Shown here piece after piece: positions 1 through 7,983 of a DNA stretch of 64,000 nucleotides. The notes under the pieces were generated by a model. The model worked only from the letters and a program-made list of their open reading frames with translations, had not been told where the DNA came from and made no database searches. The position numbers and the translations under genes were made by a program. Within the stretch, counting starts at the first letter, position 1; each line of letters begins with the position of its first letter. The stretch comes from CAVSMC01 sp963798655. GTDB taxonomy: Bacteria > Pseudomonadota > Gammaproteobacteria > Burkholderiales > Casimicrobiaceae. Where the stretch lies: NCBI GenBank assembly GCA_963798655.1, contig CAWCUH010000004.1, forward strand, positions 496,001 to 560,000, read 5' to 3'.

Positions 1-447
1 GCGCGACGTGCCGCGCTTCTTGTCGCGGTGCGGCGTGTGGACCTGCACCAGCATGCCGAGCTCCCGCGCGAGCTGCAGTTGCGCCCGGTAGTACTTGTCC
101 TCGGCGTCCGTCTGGTCGTCGTAGCCGATCTCGCCGACCGCGACGACGCCCTCCTTGCCGAGGAAGAGCGGCAGCACGTCCATCACCTGCTCGGCCAGCG
201 CTTCGTTGTTCGCTTCCTTGCTGTTCAGGCCGATCGTGCAGTAATGGCGGATGCCGAACTGCGAGGCGCGGAAGCGCTCCCATCCGACGAGGCTCGCGTA
301 GTAGTCGATGAACGAGCCGACGTGGGTGCGGGGCTGCCCGAGCCAGAAAGCGGGCTCGATCACCGCGACGATGCCGGCGGCGGCCATCAGCTCGTAATCG
401 TCGGTGGTGCGGGCGCTCATGTGAATGTGCGGGTCGATGAATCGCAT
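1..447 (-). CDS. eboB: TatD-like metal-dependent hydrolase (EboB-type), C-terminus outside the window
   Basis: The start codon at 447 is preceded by a good Shine-Dalgarno (ACGGAGGAA, complement of 450-458). The 149 visible codons begin MRFIDPHIHM, and the HxH pair is the first metal ligand motif of the amidohydrolase/TatD fold. Further on a GEIGYDD segment and a VHTPHRDKKRG segment match the later metal-binding strands of the family. TatD-like proteins are normally 250-300 residues, so roughly half is missing beyond position 1. It lies directly downstream of eboA (22 bp gap) and a phosphatase gene, the context of the ebo (edb) gene set known from cyanobacteria, eustigmatophyte endosymbionts and Pseudomonas. 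The substrate is unknown. The family call is firm; the ebo role is inferred from neighbours. Confidence 0.8.
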   Translation of the reverse strand, partial: MRFIDPHIHMSARTTDDYELMAAAGIVAVIEPAFWLGQPRTHVGSFIDYYASLVGWERFRASQFGIRHYCTIGLNSKEANNEALAEQVMDVLPLFLGKEGVVAVGEIGYDDQTDAEDKYYRAQLQLARELGMLVQVHTPHRDKKRGTSR

Positions 448-469
448 GAATTCCTCCGTTTTCGCGTCT

Positions 470-1333
470 TCACGCGCGCGCGGCCGCGACGCGTTCCCAG
501 GTGAGACTCGCGTCGAGGGCGCTGCGCGCAAGCGCGGGATGTGCCTGCAGCATCCGAGCCGCCTCCGGATCGGTCGCATCGCGAAGAGCGAGCGCGACCG
601 CCTGCTGCTCGACCGGCGTTCCGCGGTCCACCACGCGGCGGATCGCGTCGAGCATCGCGCCGGTCGCGAACGGACCCACACATCGCCACAGCTCGGGCCG
701 CACCGGCCGCGATGCCGCCCAGCGCTCGTGCGCGTAATCGCAGAGCATTCGCGCGAGCGTCGGATTGCGTCGCGCATCGAGCCCGACGATCGGCTCGAGC
801 GCGCTGCCGATGAACAGCGCCTTCAGCACCAGCTGGTTCCATGCGGGCTCGCTGAATTGCTCGGCGGGATACGGATTGCGGTGCGCGACCGCCTCGAAGA
901 CGACGCGCATGTTCGAGCGAACGCCCTCCGCCGCGCGCAGCGTGTACCGGGGCTGGTCCGGATAGAGCGGCAGGCCCCGGTAGAACGCGACGAGCTCGCC
1001 GACATCGGCCGCGCTGCAGAGCCGGTCGAGCCTGCGCAGCGTCTCCGCGCCGTCCGACGTGCTCGCGAGCAGCAGGTACACGCGCGCCGCCTGGTCGCGC
1101 GTCCAATCGCGAGGATCCCAGCCCGGCCGCGCGACCGAAGCAGCATCGAGCTCCGCCTCGCCGAGTGCGAGCGGCTGCGGTCCCACATGGCGCGACACCA
1201 TGCTCGTCAGCAGGTACAGGTCGCGATCGGTTGCGCCGCCGCGCAACCGCGCGGCGCCTTGCGCGAGCCAGGCCCCGCCCGCCTGCGGCAGCGTCGTGGC
1301 AAGCCATCGTTCGAGCAGTTCGATCGGCGTCAT
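470..1333 (-). CDS. eboA: EboA domain protein
   Basis: This 287-residue protein starts with MTPIELLERW. Its ATG (1331-1333) overlaps the stop of the upstream phosphatase gene as ATGA, so translation is probably coupled. The sequence is helical, with conserved-looking stretches YPDQPRYTLRAAEG, VRSNMRVVFEAVAHRNPYP and KALFIGSALEPI followed by a helical repeat with alanine-rich tail, as in EboA proteins. No signal peptide or membrane segment is visible. EboA has no demonstrated enzymatic activity; in cyanobacteria the ebo genes are needed to move a secondary-metabolite precursor to the periplasm. An oddity is that the open frame is not closed upstream: because of the frameshift in the preceding gene, one 753-codon frame runs from the phosphatase start through eboA. 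Confidence 0.75.
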   Translation of the reverse strand: MTPIELLERWLATTLPQAGGAWLAQGAARLRGGATDRDLYLLTSMVSRHVGPQPLALGEAELDAASVARPGWDPRDWTRDQAARVYLLLASTSDGAETLRRLDRLCSAADVGELVAFYRGLPLYPDQPRYTLRAAEGVRSNMRVVFEAVAHRNPYPAEQFSEPAWNQLVLKALFIGSALEPIVGLDARRNPTLARMLCDYAHERWAASRPVRPELWRCVGPFATGAMLDAIRRVVDRGTPVEQQAVALALRDATDPEAARMLQAHPALARSALDASLTWERVAAARA

Positions 1334-2728
1334 GCGCGCTTTCGCATCGGCGCCGCGCCCGCCATGACGTGCTCGAGCAGCAGTGCTTTCACGTCGGTCG
1401 CCGCGACCGGTCCCGCGCGCAGCAGTTCGGGCATCGACGTGATGAACAGCGGTCCTTCTTCCGACCGCTCGGTCGGCCGGCCGTGAGAGCCGCGCACGAG
1501 CGTCGCATCGAGCGAGACCACGTCCATCAGGTATCGCATGCCGATCGCCTTCTGCGCGAGGCGCGTCGCGATGCGCAGCTTCGGCATCCGCAGCTTCGGG
1601 TCGACGAAGAGCTCGACCGGGTCGTAGCCGGGCTTGCGATGGATGTCGACCGTACGCGCGTAGTCGGGCGCGCGCTCGTCGTCGAGGAAGTGGTAATACG
1701 TGAACCAGCTCTTCGCATCCGCGATCGCGACGAGCTCGCCCGAGCGCGGATGATCGAGACCGAGTGCGCGCTTGCCGGCTTCGTCGAGCACGCGCTCGAC
1801 GCCCGGCAGGCTGCACAGCAGCGCCTTCACGTCGCGCACGAGCTCCGGGCGGCGCCACGTAGACGTGCGCAATCTGGTGGTCGGCCACGGCGAACGCGTC
1901 CGACGCGCCGGCGTCGAGCTGCTCGCGACCGAGTTCGTCGCGCACGCGCAGCCAGCCGGCCTCGCGCAGCGCCCGGTTGACGTGGATCGGATTCGAGACG
2001 CTGGTGACGCCGTACTCGGACAGCACGACGATCTGCGCGCCTGCGCGCTCGGCCGCCGCGATCAGTTCGCCGCAGACGTCGTCGACGGCCGCTACTTCGC
2101 CGGCGATCCCCGCATGGTCGGGGCCGAAGCGCTGCAGGCTGTAGTCGAGGTGCGGCAGGTAGACGAGCGTCAGCGTGGGGCGTTGCAGCTCGAAGACGCG
2201 CATCGCGCAGCGGCCGATCCAGCGCGTGCTCTCGATGCCGGCCGCCGGCCCCCAGAATCGGAACAGCGGGAACTGTCCGAGCTCACGCTGCAATTCGTCG
2301 CGAAGCTCCGCCGGGTGGGTGTAGACATCCGGCAGCTTGCGCCCGTCGGCCGGGTACATCGGACGCGGCGTGACCGAATAGTCGGCCGCCGCATACATGT
2401 TGTACCACCAGAAGAGCTTGGCGCAGGTGAACGACGGATCGAGCCGCTTCGCCGCGTCCCACAGCCTTTCGCCGTGCACCAGATGGTTCGACTGGCGCCA
2501 GAACCACACTTCGGCGAGGTCGCGGAAATACCAGCCGTTCGCGACGATGCCATGCTCGCGCGGCAGAGTCCCGGTGACGAACGTCGACTGCACGGTCGTC
2601 GTGACGGCCGGCGTGACCGTCGTCAGCGCACGCATTGCGCCCCGCTTCGCGACGCGACCGATGTTCGGTGCATGCTTCAGCAGCGCGGGGGTGAGACCCA
2701 CGACGTCCAGTACGAGCGTACGCGTCAT
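1330..2728 (-). pseudogene. eboF: Alkaline phosphatase/nucleotide pyrophosphatase family protein (EboF-like), frameshifted
   Basis: Codons from 2728 encode a phosphodiesterase-superfamily N-terminus: MTRTLVLDVVGLTP, the catalytic-threonine region TPAVTTTVQSTFVTGTLPREHGI, and HLDYSLQRFGPDHAG. Similarity in this frame stops after AVADHQIAHVYV near 1858. It resumes one frame over with RPELVRDVKALLCSLPG and runs to the stop at 1330 (KSWFTYYHFLDDERAPDYARTVDIHRKPG region). One surplus base in the GC-rich run at about 1848-1857 explains it. This could be a real lesion or an assembly indel. With one base removed the product would be about 465 residues, normal for the family. The gene has no Shine-Dalgarno of its own and begins on a TGATG overlap with a short upstream reading frame. 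Confidence 0.75.
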
Positions 2729-2826
2729 CACTGGAATCGCAGAGACGTTCCGCTAGGACAGCGGTGCCGCAACGCAGCGGGCAATCGACAACGCGCGCGC
2801 CGGCTGGATGTCGCGCCTGGAAACAT
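2728..2826 (-). CDS. 32-codon upstream reading frame (possible leader peptide of the ebo cluster)
   Basis: An ATG at 2826 has the strongest ribosome site in the region, GGAGGAGG (complement of 2835-2842), eight bases away. The frame encodes 32 arginine-rich residues (MFPGATSSRRARCRLP...) and its TGA (2728-2730) overlaps the phosphatase ATG (2726-2728) by one base. The peptide resembles nothing I know. The arrangement suggests translational coupling: ribosomes loading here would terminate on and restart at the phosphatase start, which otherwise lacks a ribosome site. Confidence 0.45.
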   Translation of the reverse strand: MFPGATSSRRARCRLPAALRHRCPSGTSLRFQ

Positions 2827-2876
2827 CGTGCGTCCCTCCTCCGTGACAGGCAGGTACGGCCGAAGCTATGCGACGT

Positions 2877-2902
2877 CGGCCGTCGGCTCGCGCCGACGGC
2901 CG
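2877..2902. other. Perfect 11-bp hairpin in the ebo leader
   Basis: The arms CGGCCGTCGGC (2877-2887) and GCCGACGGCCG (2892-2902) are perfectly complementary around a TCGC loop. It lies between the predicted sigma-54 start (about 3013) and the leader reading frame at 2826, so it would form in the mRNA leader. There is no T-tract, so it is not a simple terminator. Confidence 0.6.
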
Positions 2903-3023
2903 TCGGGAATATCGCCGCGATACCTTTGCGGGAGGGACCGCGCAGTGGTAGACCCGGTCGGCAGAAAAGTCGGGGGGCTGCCGATCGGGCGACATCCGCG
3001 GCGGGATGCCGGTGAAAGACGAA

Positions 3024-3039
3024 AGCAACTGCCGTGCCT
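3024..3039 (-). promoter_or_regulatory. Sigma-54 (-24/-12) promoter of the ebo cluster
   Basis: Read on the minus strand the site is AGGCACG-GCAG-TTGCT, against the consensus TGGCACG-N4-TTGCW: one mismatch in the -24 box, a perfect -12 box, and the invariant GG-N10-GC spacing. The predicted +1 is the A at about 3013. Transcription would run into the 32-codon leader frame and the phosphatase, EboA and TatD genes. The sigma-54-dependent regulator gene ends only about 200 bp upstream. Confidence 0.6.
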
Positions 3040-3048
3040 CATGCGGAG

Positions 3049-3237
3049 GTCGGAATTTTGTCCAAGCTTTCCGACACTTGCACGAAACCGGTATCCGTCG
3101 ACCCGCCTGCTCATTGTCGGAATGCGCGTCACGGCAAACGCGTATCCTGCTTCGATGACCTGCGTCAAGCCATTGTTATTTATAAGATTCTGAATGTGAC
3201 CGAAATTCGGACAGCAACTGACCGCAAATCGGACAGC
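3049..3237. promoter_or_regulatory. Candidate enhancer sites upstream of the ebo sigma-54 promoter
   Basis: The gap between the NtrC-type regulator stop and the sigma-54 promoter carries two repeat sets. An inverted pair GTCGGAA (3049-3055) and TTCCGAC (3069-3075) is joined by a third GTCGGAA at 3116-3122. Two 18-bp direct repeats, GACCGAAATTCGGACAGC (3198-3215) and GACCGCAAATCGGACAGC (3220-3237), differ at three positions and have a 22-bp period, about two helical turns. Such in-phase repeats 40-220 bp upstream of a sigma-54 promoter fit binding sites for an NtrC-family activator. Which protein binds is inference. Confidence 0.45.
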
Positions 3238-3242
3238 GCTGC

Positions 3243-4652
3243 TCAGCCCGGCAGCTTGGCCCGCAGCGTGCTGCGGCTGATGCCGAGCAAGCGGGCGGCC
3301 GTGACCTGGTTGCCTCCGGACGCCGCGAGCGCTGCCCGAATGAACGCCCGCTCGAGCCGATTGATCGCGAGCCCGTAGATCCCGACATCGCCGTCGGCAC
3401 GGCCGGCCGCTTCGAGCAGCCGCGCGGCGTGTGCGTCGAGCGAACCGAGCAGCGGCTCGAGCACGCCTTGCTGATCGCCGGTCGCCGCTTCGCCGTCGTC
3501 GTCGAACTTCAGGTCGTGCACCGTGAGCACGCAGCCGTGCGCAACGAGCACCGCCCGCTTGACGACGTGCTCGAGCTCGCGCACGTTCCCCGGCCAGTCG
3601 CGTTCCTTCAGCCGGTCGAAGACGGCCTGCTCGATCGACGTGATCGCCTTGCCGACTTCGCGATTCGCCCGCTGGATCAGCGCCTGGACCAGCTCGGGAA
3701 TGTCGTCCCTGCGCTCGCGCAATGGCGGCACCTGCAGCGTGACGATGTTGACGCGATGGTAGAGGTCGTCACGGAACGCGCCGGCAGCGACGGCGGCGGA
3801 CAGGTCCCGATTGGACGCGCAGACGAGCCGCGCCCGGAACGGCACCGGCGACGGGCTTCCGACGCGTTCGAAGCTGCGCTCTTGCAGCACCCGCAGCAGC
3901 TTGCTCTGAAGATGCAGCGGCAATTCGGAGATCTCGTCGAGGAACAGCGTGCCTTGCGCCGCCGCCTCGAAGCGGCCGGCACGGGCGGACTTCGCGTCGG
4001 TGAACGCCCCTCGCTCGTGTCCGAACAGCTCGGACTCGATCAGTTGCTCGGGGATGGCCGCGCAGTTGATCGCGACGAACGGCTGCTCCGCGCGCGCGCC
4101 GGACGCGTGGATCGCGCGTGCGACGAGCTCCTTGCCGACGCCGCTCTCGCCCTGGACGAGCACCGTGAGGTCGTTGTCGGCGAGCAGCACGATCAGCTTG
4201 AACAGTTCCTGCATCGCCGGGCTCCGGCCGACGAGCGTGGGTCTCGGACCCGCTTCGGAAAGCGGGACCTGCGTCGTCTTCGAGGCAGGCGCCGGCGCGT
4301 GCAGCGCCCGTCGCATCACCTGCCGGATCTGCGCGAGGTCGAGCGGCTTGCCGAGATAGTCGAACGCGCCGCTGCGCAACGCCTCGGCCGCGGTGTCCAG
4401 CCTGCCGTACGCGGTCATCACCACGACCGGCGTCGCGGGCGAGACCCGGTGGATCTCCCTGAGCACTTCGAGACCGTCCATTCCCGGCATGCGCACGTCG
4501 ACGAACACCATGTCGGGGCGCTCGGCGCGCACGACCCGAAGTGCCTCCTCGCCGGTGGACGCGGTGAGCGACGCGTGTCCTTCGGCTTCGAGCAGCAGCA
4601 CGAACGCCTCGCAGATCGAGCGTTCGTCGTCGGCGACGAGCACACGCGCCAT
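3243..4652 (-). CDS. Sigma-54-dependent NtrC-family response regulator (PrsR-like context)
   Basis: The 469 residues hold three domains. Residues about 3-115 are a receiver (VLVADDERS acid pocket, phospho-acceptor in VFVDVRMPG, lysine in YLGKPLD). Residues about 140-375 are a sigma-54 interaction AAA+ domain with Walker A GESGVGKE, the sigma-contact loop GAFTDA (a D replaces the last G of GAFTGA) and LFLDE Walker B. The C-terminus is a Fis-type helix-turn-helix (GGNQVTAARLLGISRSTLRAKL). It follows the histidine kinase gene by 4 bp and is surely its partner. Two predicted sigma-54 promoters flank the pair, one for the ebo cluster and one for the PEP-CTERM genes. By function and context it resembles PrsR, the regulator of PEP-CTERM genes in related bacteria, but I cannot confirm orthology. 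Confidence 0.88.
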   Translation of the reverse strand: MARVLVADDERSICEAFVLLLEAEGHASLTASTGEEALRVVRAERPDMVFVDVRMPGMDGLEVLREIHRVSPATPVVVMTAYGRLDTAAEALRSGAFDYLGKPLDLAQIRQVMRRALHAPAPASKTTQVPLSEAGPRPTLVGRSPAMQELFKLIVLLADNDLTVLVQGESGVGKELVARAIHASGARAEQPFVAINCAAIPEQLIESELFGHERGAFTDAKSARAGRFEAAAQGTLFLDEISELPLHLQSKLLRVLQERSFERVGSPSPVPFRARLVCASNRDLSAAVAAGAFRDDLYHRVNIVTLQVPPLRERRDDIPELVQALIQRANREVGKAITSIEQAVFDRLKERDWPGNVRELEHVVKRAVLVAHGCVLTVHDLKFDDDGEAATGDQQGVLEPLLGSLDAHAARLLEAAGRADGDVGIYGLAINRLERAFIRAALAASGGNQVTAARLLGISRSTLRAKLPG

Positions 4653-4656
4653 CGCT

Positions 4657-6057
4657 TCAGTCGTCGATCGCGAGGACGGGCGTCGCGGCCGCCATCGGCA
4701 GCACGATCGCGAGGCGCGCGCCCCCGAGTTCGTCGCTTCGCCCGATCACCAGCTCGCCGCCGTGCGCGGCCGCCACGTCGCGGCAGATCGCGAGACCGAG
4801 TCCCAGGCCGAATGGCTTCGTGCTGACGGGCGCGTCGGTCGAGCGGCCGAGGATGGCGTCGGAGACGCCCGGGCCCGAGTCCTCGACGGCGATCACGGCC
4901 CGCGACGGCGCTTCGCCGCGCTCCACTCGTACGAGCAGTCGACCGCCCTGCGGCATCGCATCGGCTGCATTGACGATCAGGTTGAGCAGCGCCTGCCGCA
5001 TTCGCGCGCGGTCAACGCCCGCCTCGATCGAGTCGTCGCAACGACCCTCCGCGCGCACGTCCCGATGCGCGAGCGACGGGCCCATCAGTTCGAGCACCTC
5101 GGAAACGAGCGCTCCAAGGCGCGTCGGCACTCGGTCGGGCGTCTGTTCCCCGCCAAGCATCAGCGTCGACGATACGAGCAGCTCGAGGCGCTGCACCTCC
5201 ACGAGCAGTCCGCCGATCCGGCCGGCTTCGACGCTTCCGACGCGTTCCGCAAGCAGCTGCAGGTGCAATTTGACGCCGGTCAGCGGATTGCGGATCTCGT
5301 GTGCGAGACGTGCCGACAGCTCGCCGAGCGCGGACATGCGACTGCGCGACGCGAGGCGCGACTCGTAGCCGCCGAGCCGCAGCATCATTGCGTTCAGCGC
5401 TTCGGCAAGAGCGCCGATCTCGTCGGCGCGCGGCAAGTCGATGCGCTGCTCGCGCTCGCCCGCCGAGATGCGGTCGGCGAAAGCGGCAAGCCGCGCGAGC
5501 GGCCGGGTAATACCGCGGACGAGCATCAGCAGCAAGGCGCCCAGAATCGCGCTCGCGGCGAGCATCGCAAGGCCCAGCCACCACGCGGCGCGCTCGGCGG
5601 CCGCATGCGCGTCGGCGAGCGGCGCGACGGCGACCAACGCCGAGTAGCGAGCATCCCGCGTTGCGTCGATCGGTTGATATATCGCGATGCTCGGGACGGG
5701 GGCGTCCAGCCTTTGCGTGGTAGCACTCGACCATCGCCGGCCGCTCGCCGCGGCCATCGCCTGCTCGACCGCGACGCCCACCGCCGCCGACGTCGTCGTG
5801 GCGACGTGACCGTCGCGATCCAGCAGCAGGAAATCCGACTGCTGCAGCGACGCGAGCCGCCGCAGCAACTCGGGCGTGTAGGGCAATCCCCATGTCGCCA
5901 GCACCGCCGCCGCATTGCGCAGCTGACGTTCGATCCGTTGCTCGAGCGCGGTAGTGACGATGCCGACGCCGATCGCCCACGCTGCCGCCATCGCGAGCAG
6001 CAACGGTCCGAGCAATACGACGATCAAGCGGGCGTAGAGGGACGGTCGATAGCGCAC
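4657..6057 (-). CDS. Membrane sensor histidine kinase of the NtrC-type pair
   Basis: The 466-residue protein probably starts at GTG 6057. Residues about 11-33 form a first membrane segment (LIVVLLGPLLLAMAAAWAIG). A periplasmic sensor region of about 120 residues follows, then a second membrane segment near 160-182 and a HAMP linker (RGITRPLARLAAFADRISAG). The kinase core has the phospho-acceptor H-box LAHEIRNPLTG, the N-box NLIVNAADAMPQGG, and the ATP-lid motifs DSGPGV and GLGLAIC. It should autophosphorylate and pass phosphate to the regulator encoded 4 bp downstream. The gene is divergent from the dockerin/PEP-CTERM operon, so the 344-bp gap holds the control region of both. The stimulus is unknown. 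Confidence 0.88.
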   Translation of the reverse strand: MRYRPSLYARLIVVLLGPLLLAMAAAWAIGVGIVTTALEQRIERQLRNAAAVLATWGLPYTPELLRRLASLQQSDFLLLDRDGHVATTTSAAVGVAVEQAMAAASGRRWSSATTQRLDAPVPSIAIYQPIDATRDARYSALVAVAPLADAHAAAERAAWWLGLAMLAASAILGALLLMLVRGITRPLARLAAFADRISAGEREQRIDLPRADEIGALAEALNAMMLRLGGYESRLASRSRMSALGELSARLAHEIRNPLTGVKLHLQLLAERVGSVEAGRIGGLLVEVQRLELLVSSTLMLGGEQTPDRVPTRLGALVSEVLELMGPSLAHRDVRAEGRCDDSIEAGVDRARMRQALLNLIVNAADAMPQGGRLLVRVERGEAPSRAVIAVEDSGPGVSDAILGRSTDAPVSTKPFGLGLGLAICRDVAAAHGGELVIGRSDELGGARLAIVLPMAAATPVLAIDD

Positions 6058-6247
6058 CCCGCGATGCTAAGGCAGCGCGAGCCGCTTCCGCCAGCGAGCG
6101 ACGCGCATTCACGCCGCTTGCAGGCACGCTTTGCATCGCGTCGTATGCGACTCAGCGCACGCCGCTCGTCGGGAATCTTTACATTCGCAAGAACGCGGTT
6201 GCAAGGCGACGTTCGTACGTGACTGCTTTTGCGCAACTTTTGGTGGC
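6058..6247. other. Divergent control region between the kinase and the dockerin gene
   Basis: No gene is visible between the kinase start and the sigma-54 promoter at 6248. The stretch contains an 8-bp palindrome TTGCGCAA (6229-6236) and an inverted pair GAACG (6191-6195)/CGTTC (6210-6214), both possible activator sites. The 10-mer CGTCGGGAAT (6167-6176) also occurs in the ebo leader (2901-2910). No clear sigma-70 promoter for the kinase operon could be picked. Confidence 0.3.
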
Positions 6248-6263
6248 TGGCACCGAAGTTGCG
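6248..6263 (+). promoter_or_regulatory. Sigma-54 (-24/-12) promoter of the dockerin/PEP-CTERM operon
   Basis: TGGCAC-CGAAG-TTGCG satisfies GG-N10-GC exactly (GG 6249-6250, GC 6261-6262), with a perfect TGGCAC and TTGC. The predicted +1 is near 6274, giving a leader of about 128 bases before the ATG at 6402. Sigma-54 control of PEP-CTERM genes through a PrsK/PrsR-type pair is known in related bacteria. Confidence 0.65.
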
Positions 6264-6401
6264 AGCAGCGCCCCGCGCCGACTTTTCCGCCGGAGCGGTC
6301 CATCGCGAACCCGCGGAAGCGCTGCATCGGAGTGTCGATCCGCTTGGCCGTCCGCGATACCGGGGGGTATCGCAGTGCCGAGTCAAATAGCCGGAGGGAA
6401 C

Positions 6402-7922
6402 ATGTTGAGAGTCAGCAGATTTGTAGCGCTTTCGTTCTGCGGGACCCTGTCGTTGTCGGCGCAGGCGGTCACGCCGTTCCAGACGGACGTCAGCACAGCG
6501 ATCAACACGGGGCTTGCGTACCTCGCCAGCAACGGCGTCTTCAGCAATCCGAGCAGTCTCGGCGTGAACGGCGCGTCCGGCATCGCGATGGAAGCGTTGC
6601 TCGAGAAGCGGGCGAGCGGCAATCCCGGCGATCCCCCGCAAGGCTATACGGGCGCGAGCGCGGCCGACCAGGCGCTGCTGCGATCGGCGGCCTCGTACAT
6701 CCTGAACACGGTTCCCGCCTCGGCCTTCTACGCCTACCGCGACGGCGCCTGGATGTTCGCGCTGTCGGGCTATGCGCTGACCGGCGGACCTGACAAGAGC
6801 ACGCTCGGGACCACCGACACCATCAAGCAGGCGATGGACGCGCTGGTCGACCGCACGCTCGCGAACCAGTGCACGGACACTCCCGGAAGCTGCCCGGCGT
6901 CGTCGGGGTACGACAACACGTACTGGGGCTACTGGTGCTACACCAATGCATTCTGTCGTGATTCGTCGACGACCCAGTTCGCCGCGGCCGGCCTCAACGC
7001 CGCCCGGGTGTTCTACCTGTCGTCCAAGAGCGCCGACGACACGTTCGCCGATGCCGTCCGGTCGGCCAAGATCGACACCGCGCTGGCGCTGACGCGATCG
7101 GTCTATCAGGCCAGCACAGCCACCGGGTCGGACAACGGCGGCTGCGGCGTCGTTTCGGCCACCGAGCGCGGCCACGGCTACCACGCGCCGATCGAAGGCT
7201 ACAAGCCCTCGATGCAGCAAACTTCGTCGGGAATCTACATCCAGCTCTTCGGCGGCGCCGACGTGAACGATGCGGGCGTGCAGGCCTACATGCAGTGGCT
7301 GCATAACCACTACCGCTATAGCGATCTGGACAGCATGGGCAACTCGTGGCCCGGGCCCTCCTACGGCTACTACCTGTGGAGCTCGTTCAAGGCGATGGAG
7401 TTGGTCCGCCAGCGTGGCGTCGCGCCGAATCCCGGCAACGTCGGCCCGAATGACCTTGGCAACCTGCCGCCCGATGCGTTGTGCAACGCGCGTCAGGTGA
7501 ACATCGCGCCGGCTTCGGTGGCCCGGCCGGCGCTCTTTGGTGCTGGCGGGGTCGGCTTCTACTCGGCGGAAGCCGCAAACCAGTACTTCGACTACGCGTA
7601 CACGCTGCTCAACATGCAATGCGCGAATGGGTCGTTCACCTGCAGCGGGTTTCCGGGCAGCTGGGGTGACTCGTTCAACGCCTCGCACAACTCGTATGCG
7701 CTGCTCGTTCTGCAGCGCGCCACGGGGGTGGTCGTGCAGGTATGCGACGTCAATGGCGACGGCGATGTCGACACGGACGACCTCGCCCTGATCCGCCTGG
7801 GTATCAGCCATGCGCCGACTCCCGGCGATCTGCGCGACGCCAATCTCGACGGCAAGATCACCATCAACGACGTGCGCTACTGCACGCTGAGGTGCACCCG
7901 CGCGAGCTGCGCAACGAACTGA
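6402..7922 (+). CDS. Secreted alpha/alpha-toroid (prenyltransferase-repeat-like) protein with C-terminal dockerin
   Basis: The ATG at 6402 follows a strong ribosome site GGAGGGAA (6393-6400). Residues 1-22 are a Sec signal peptide ending in LSAQA. The body of about 420 residues has repeated helix-hairpin blocks rich in aromatic residues, such as WMFALSGYALTGG, YWGYWCYTNAFC and a QW-like ANGSFTCSGFPGSWGDSF, typical of squalene-cyclase/prenyltransferase-type toroids. Eight or more cysteines suggest disulfides and an extracytoplasmic location. The last 60 residues carry two EF-hand-type calcium loops, DVNGDGDVDTDD and DANLDGKITIND, the signature of a type I dockerin. The next gene encodes a cohesin-like surface protein, so the two products probably pair. 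Enzymatic activity is not evident. Confidence 0.8.
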   Translation: MLRVSRFVALSFCGTLSLSAQAVTPFQTDVSTAINTGLAYLASNGVFSNPSSLGVNGASGIAMEALLEKRASGNPGDPPQGYTGASAADQALLRSAASYILNTVPASAFYAYRDGAWMFALSGYALTGGPDKSTLGTTDTIKQAMDALVDRTLANQCTDTPGSCPASSGYDNTYWGYWCYTNAFCRDSSTTQFAAAGLNAARVFYLSSKSADDTFADAVRSAKIDTALALTRSVYQASTATGSDNGGCGVVSATERGHGYHAPIEGYKPSMQQTSSGIYIQLFGGADVNDAGVQAYMQWLHNHYRYSDLDSMGNSWPGPSYGYYLWSSFKAMELVRQRGVAPNPGNVGPNDLGNLPPDALCNARQVNIAPASVARPALFGAGGVGFYSAEAANQYFDYAYTLLNMQCANGSFTCSGFPGSWGDSFNASHNSYALLVLQRATGVVVQVCDVNGDGDVDTDDLALIRLGISHAPTPGDLRDANLDGKITINDVRYCTLRCTRASCATN

Positions 7923-7937
7923 GTGCCAGGCCCAACA

Positions 7938-7962
7938 GCGCGCCGGCCGAACGCCGGCGCGC
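7938..7962 (+). other. Intercistronic GC hairpin between the dockerin and PEP-CTERM genes
   Basis: Perfect 10-bp arms GCGCGCCGGC (7938-7947) and GCCGGCGCGC (7953-7962) enclose the loop CGAAC. No T-tract follows, so complete termination is unlikely. It probably stabilises or processes the mRNA and could set different amounts of the two proteins. Confidence 0.55.
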
Positions 7963-7983
7963 CCACCAAGCGAGGTACAGGAA

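Noticed and set aside
470..2731. A 753-codon open frame read as one giant protein
   Set aside because: The middle 170 residues are out of frame with the phosphatase family and resemble a GC-rich shadow; the family sequence continues in another frame, so I treat it as a frameshift, not a native fusion.
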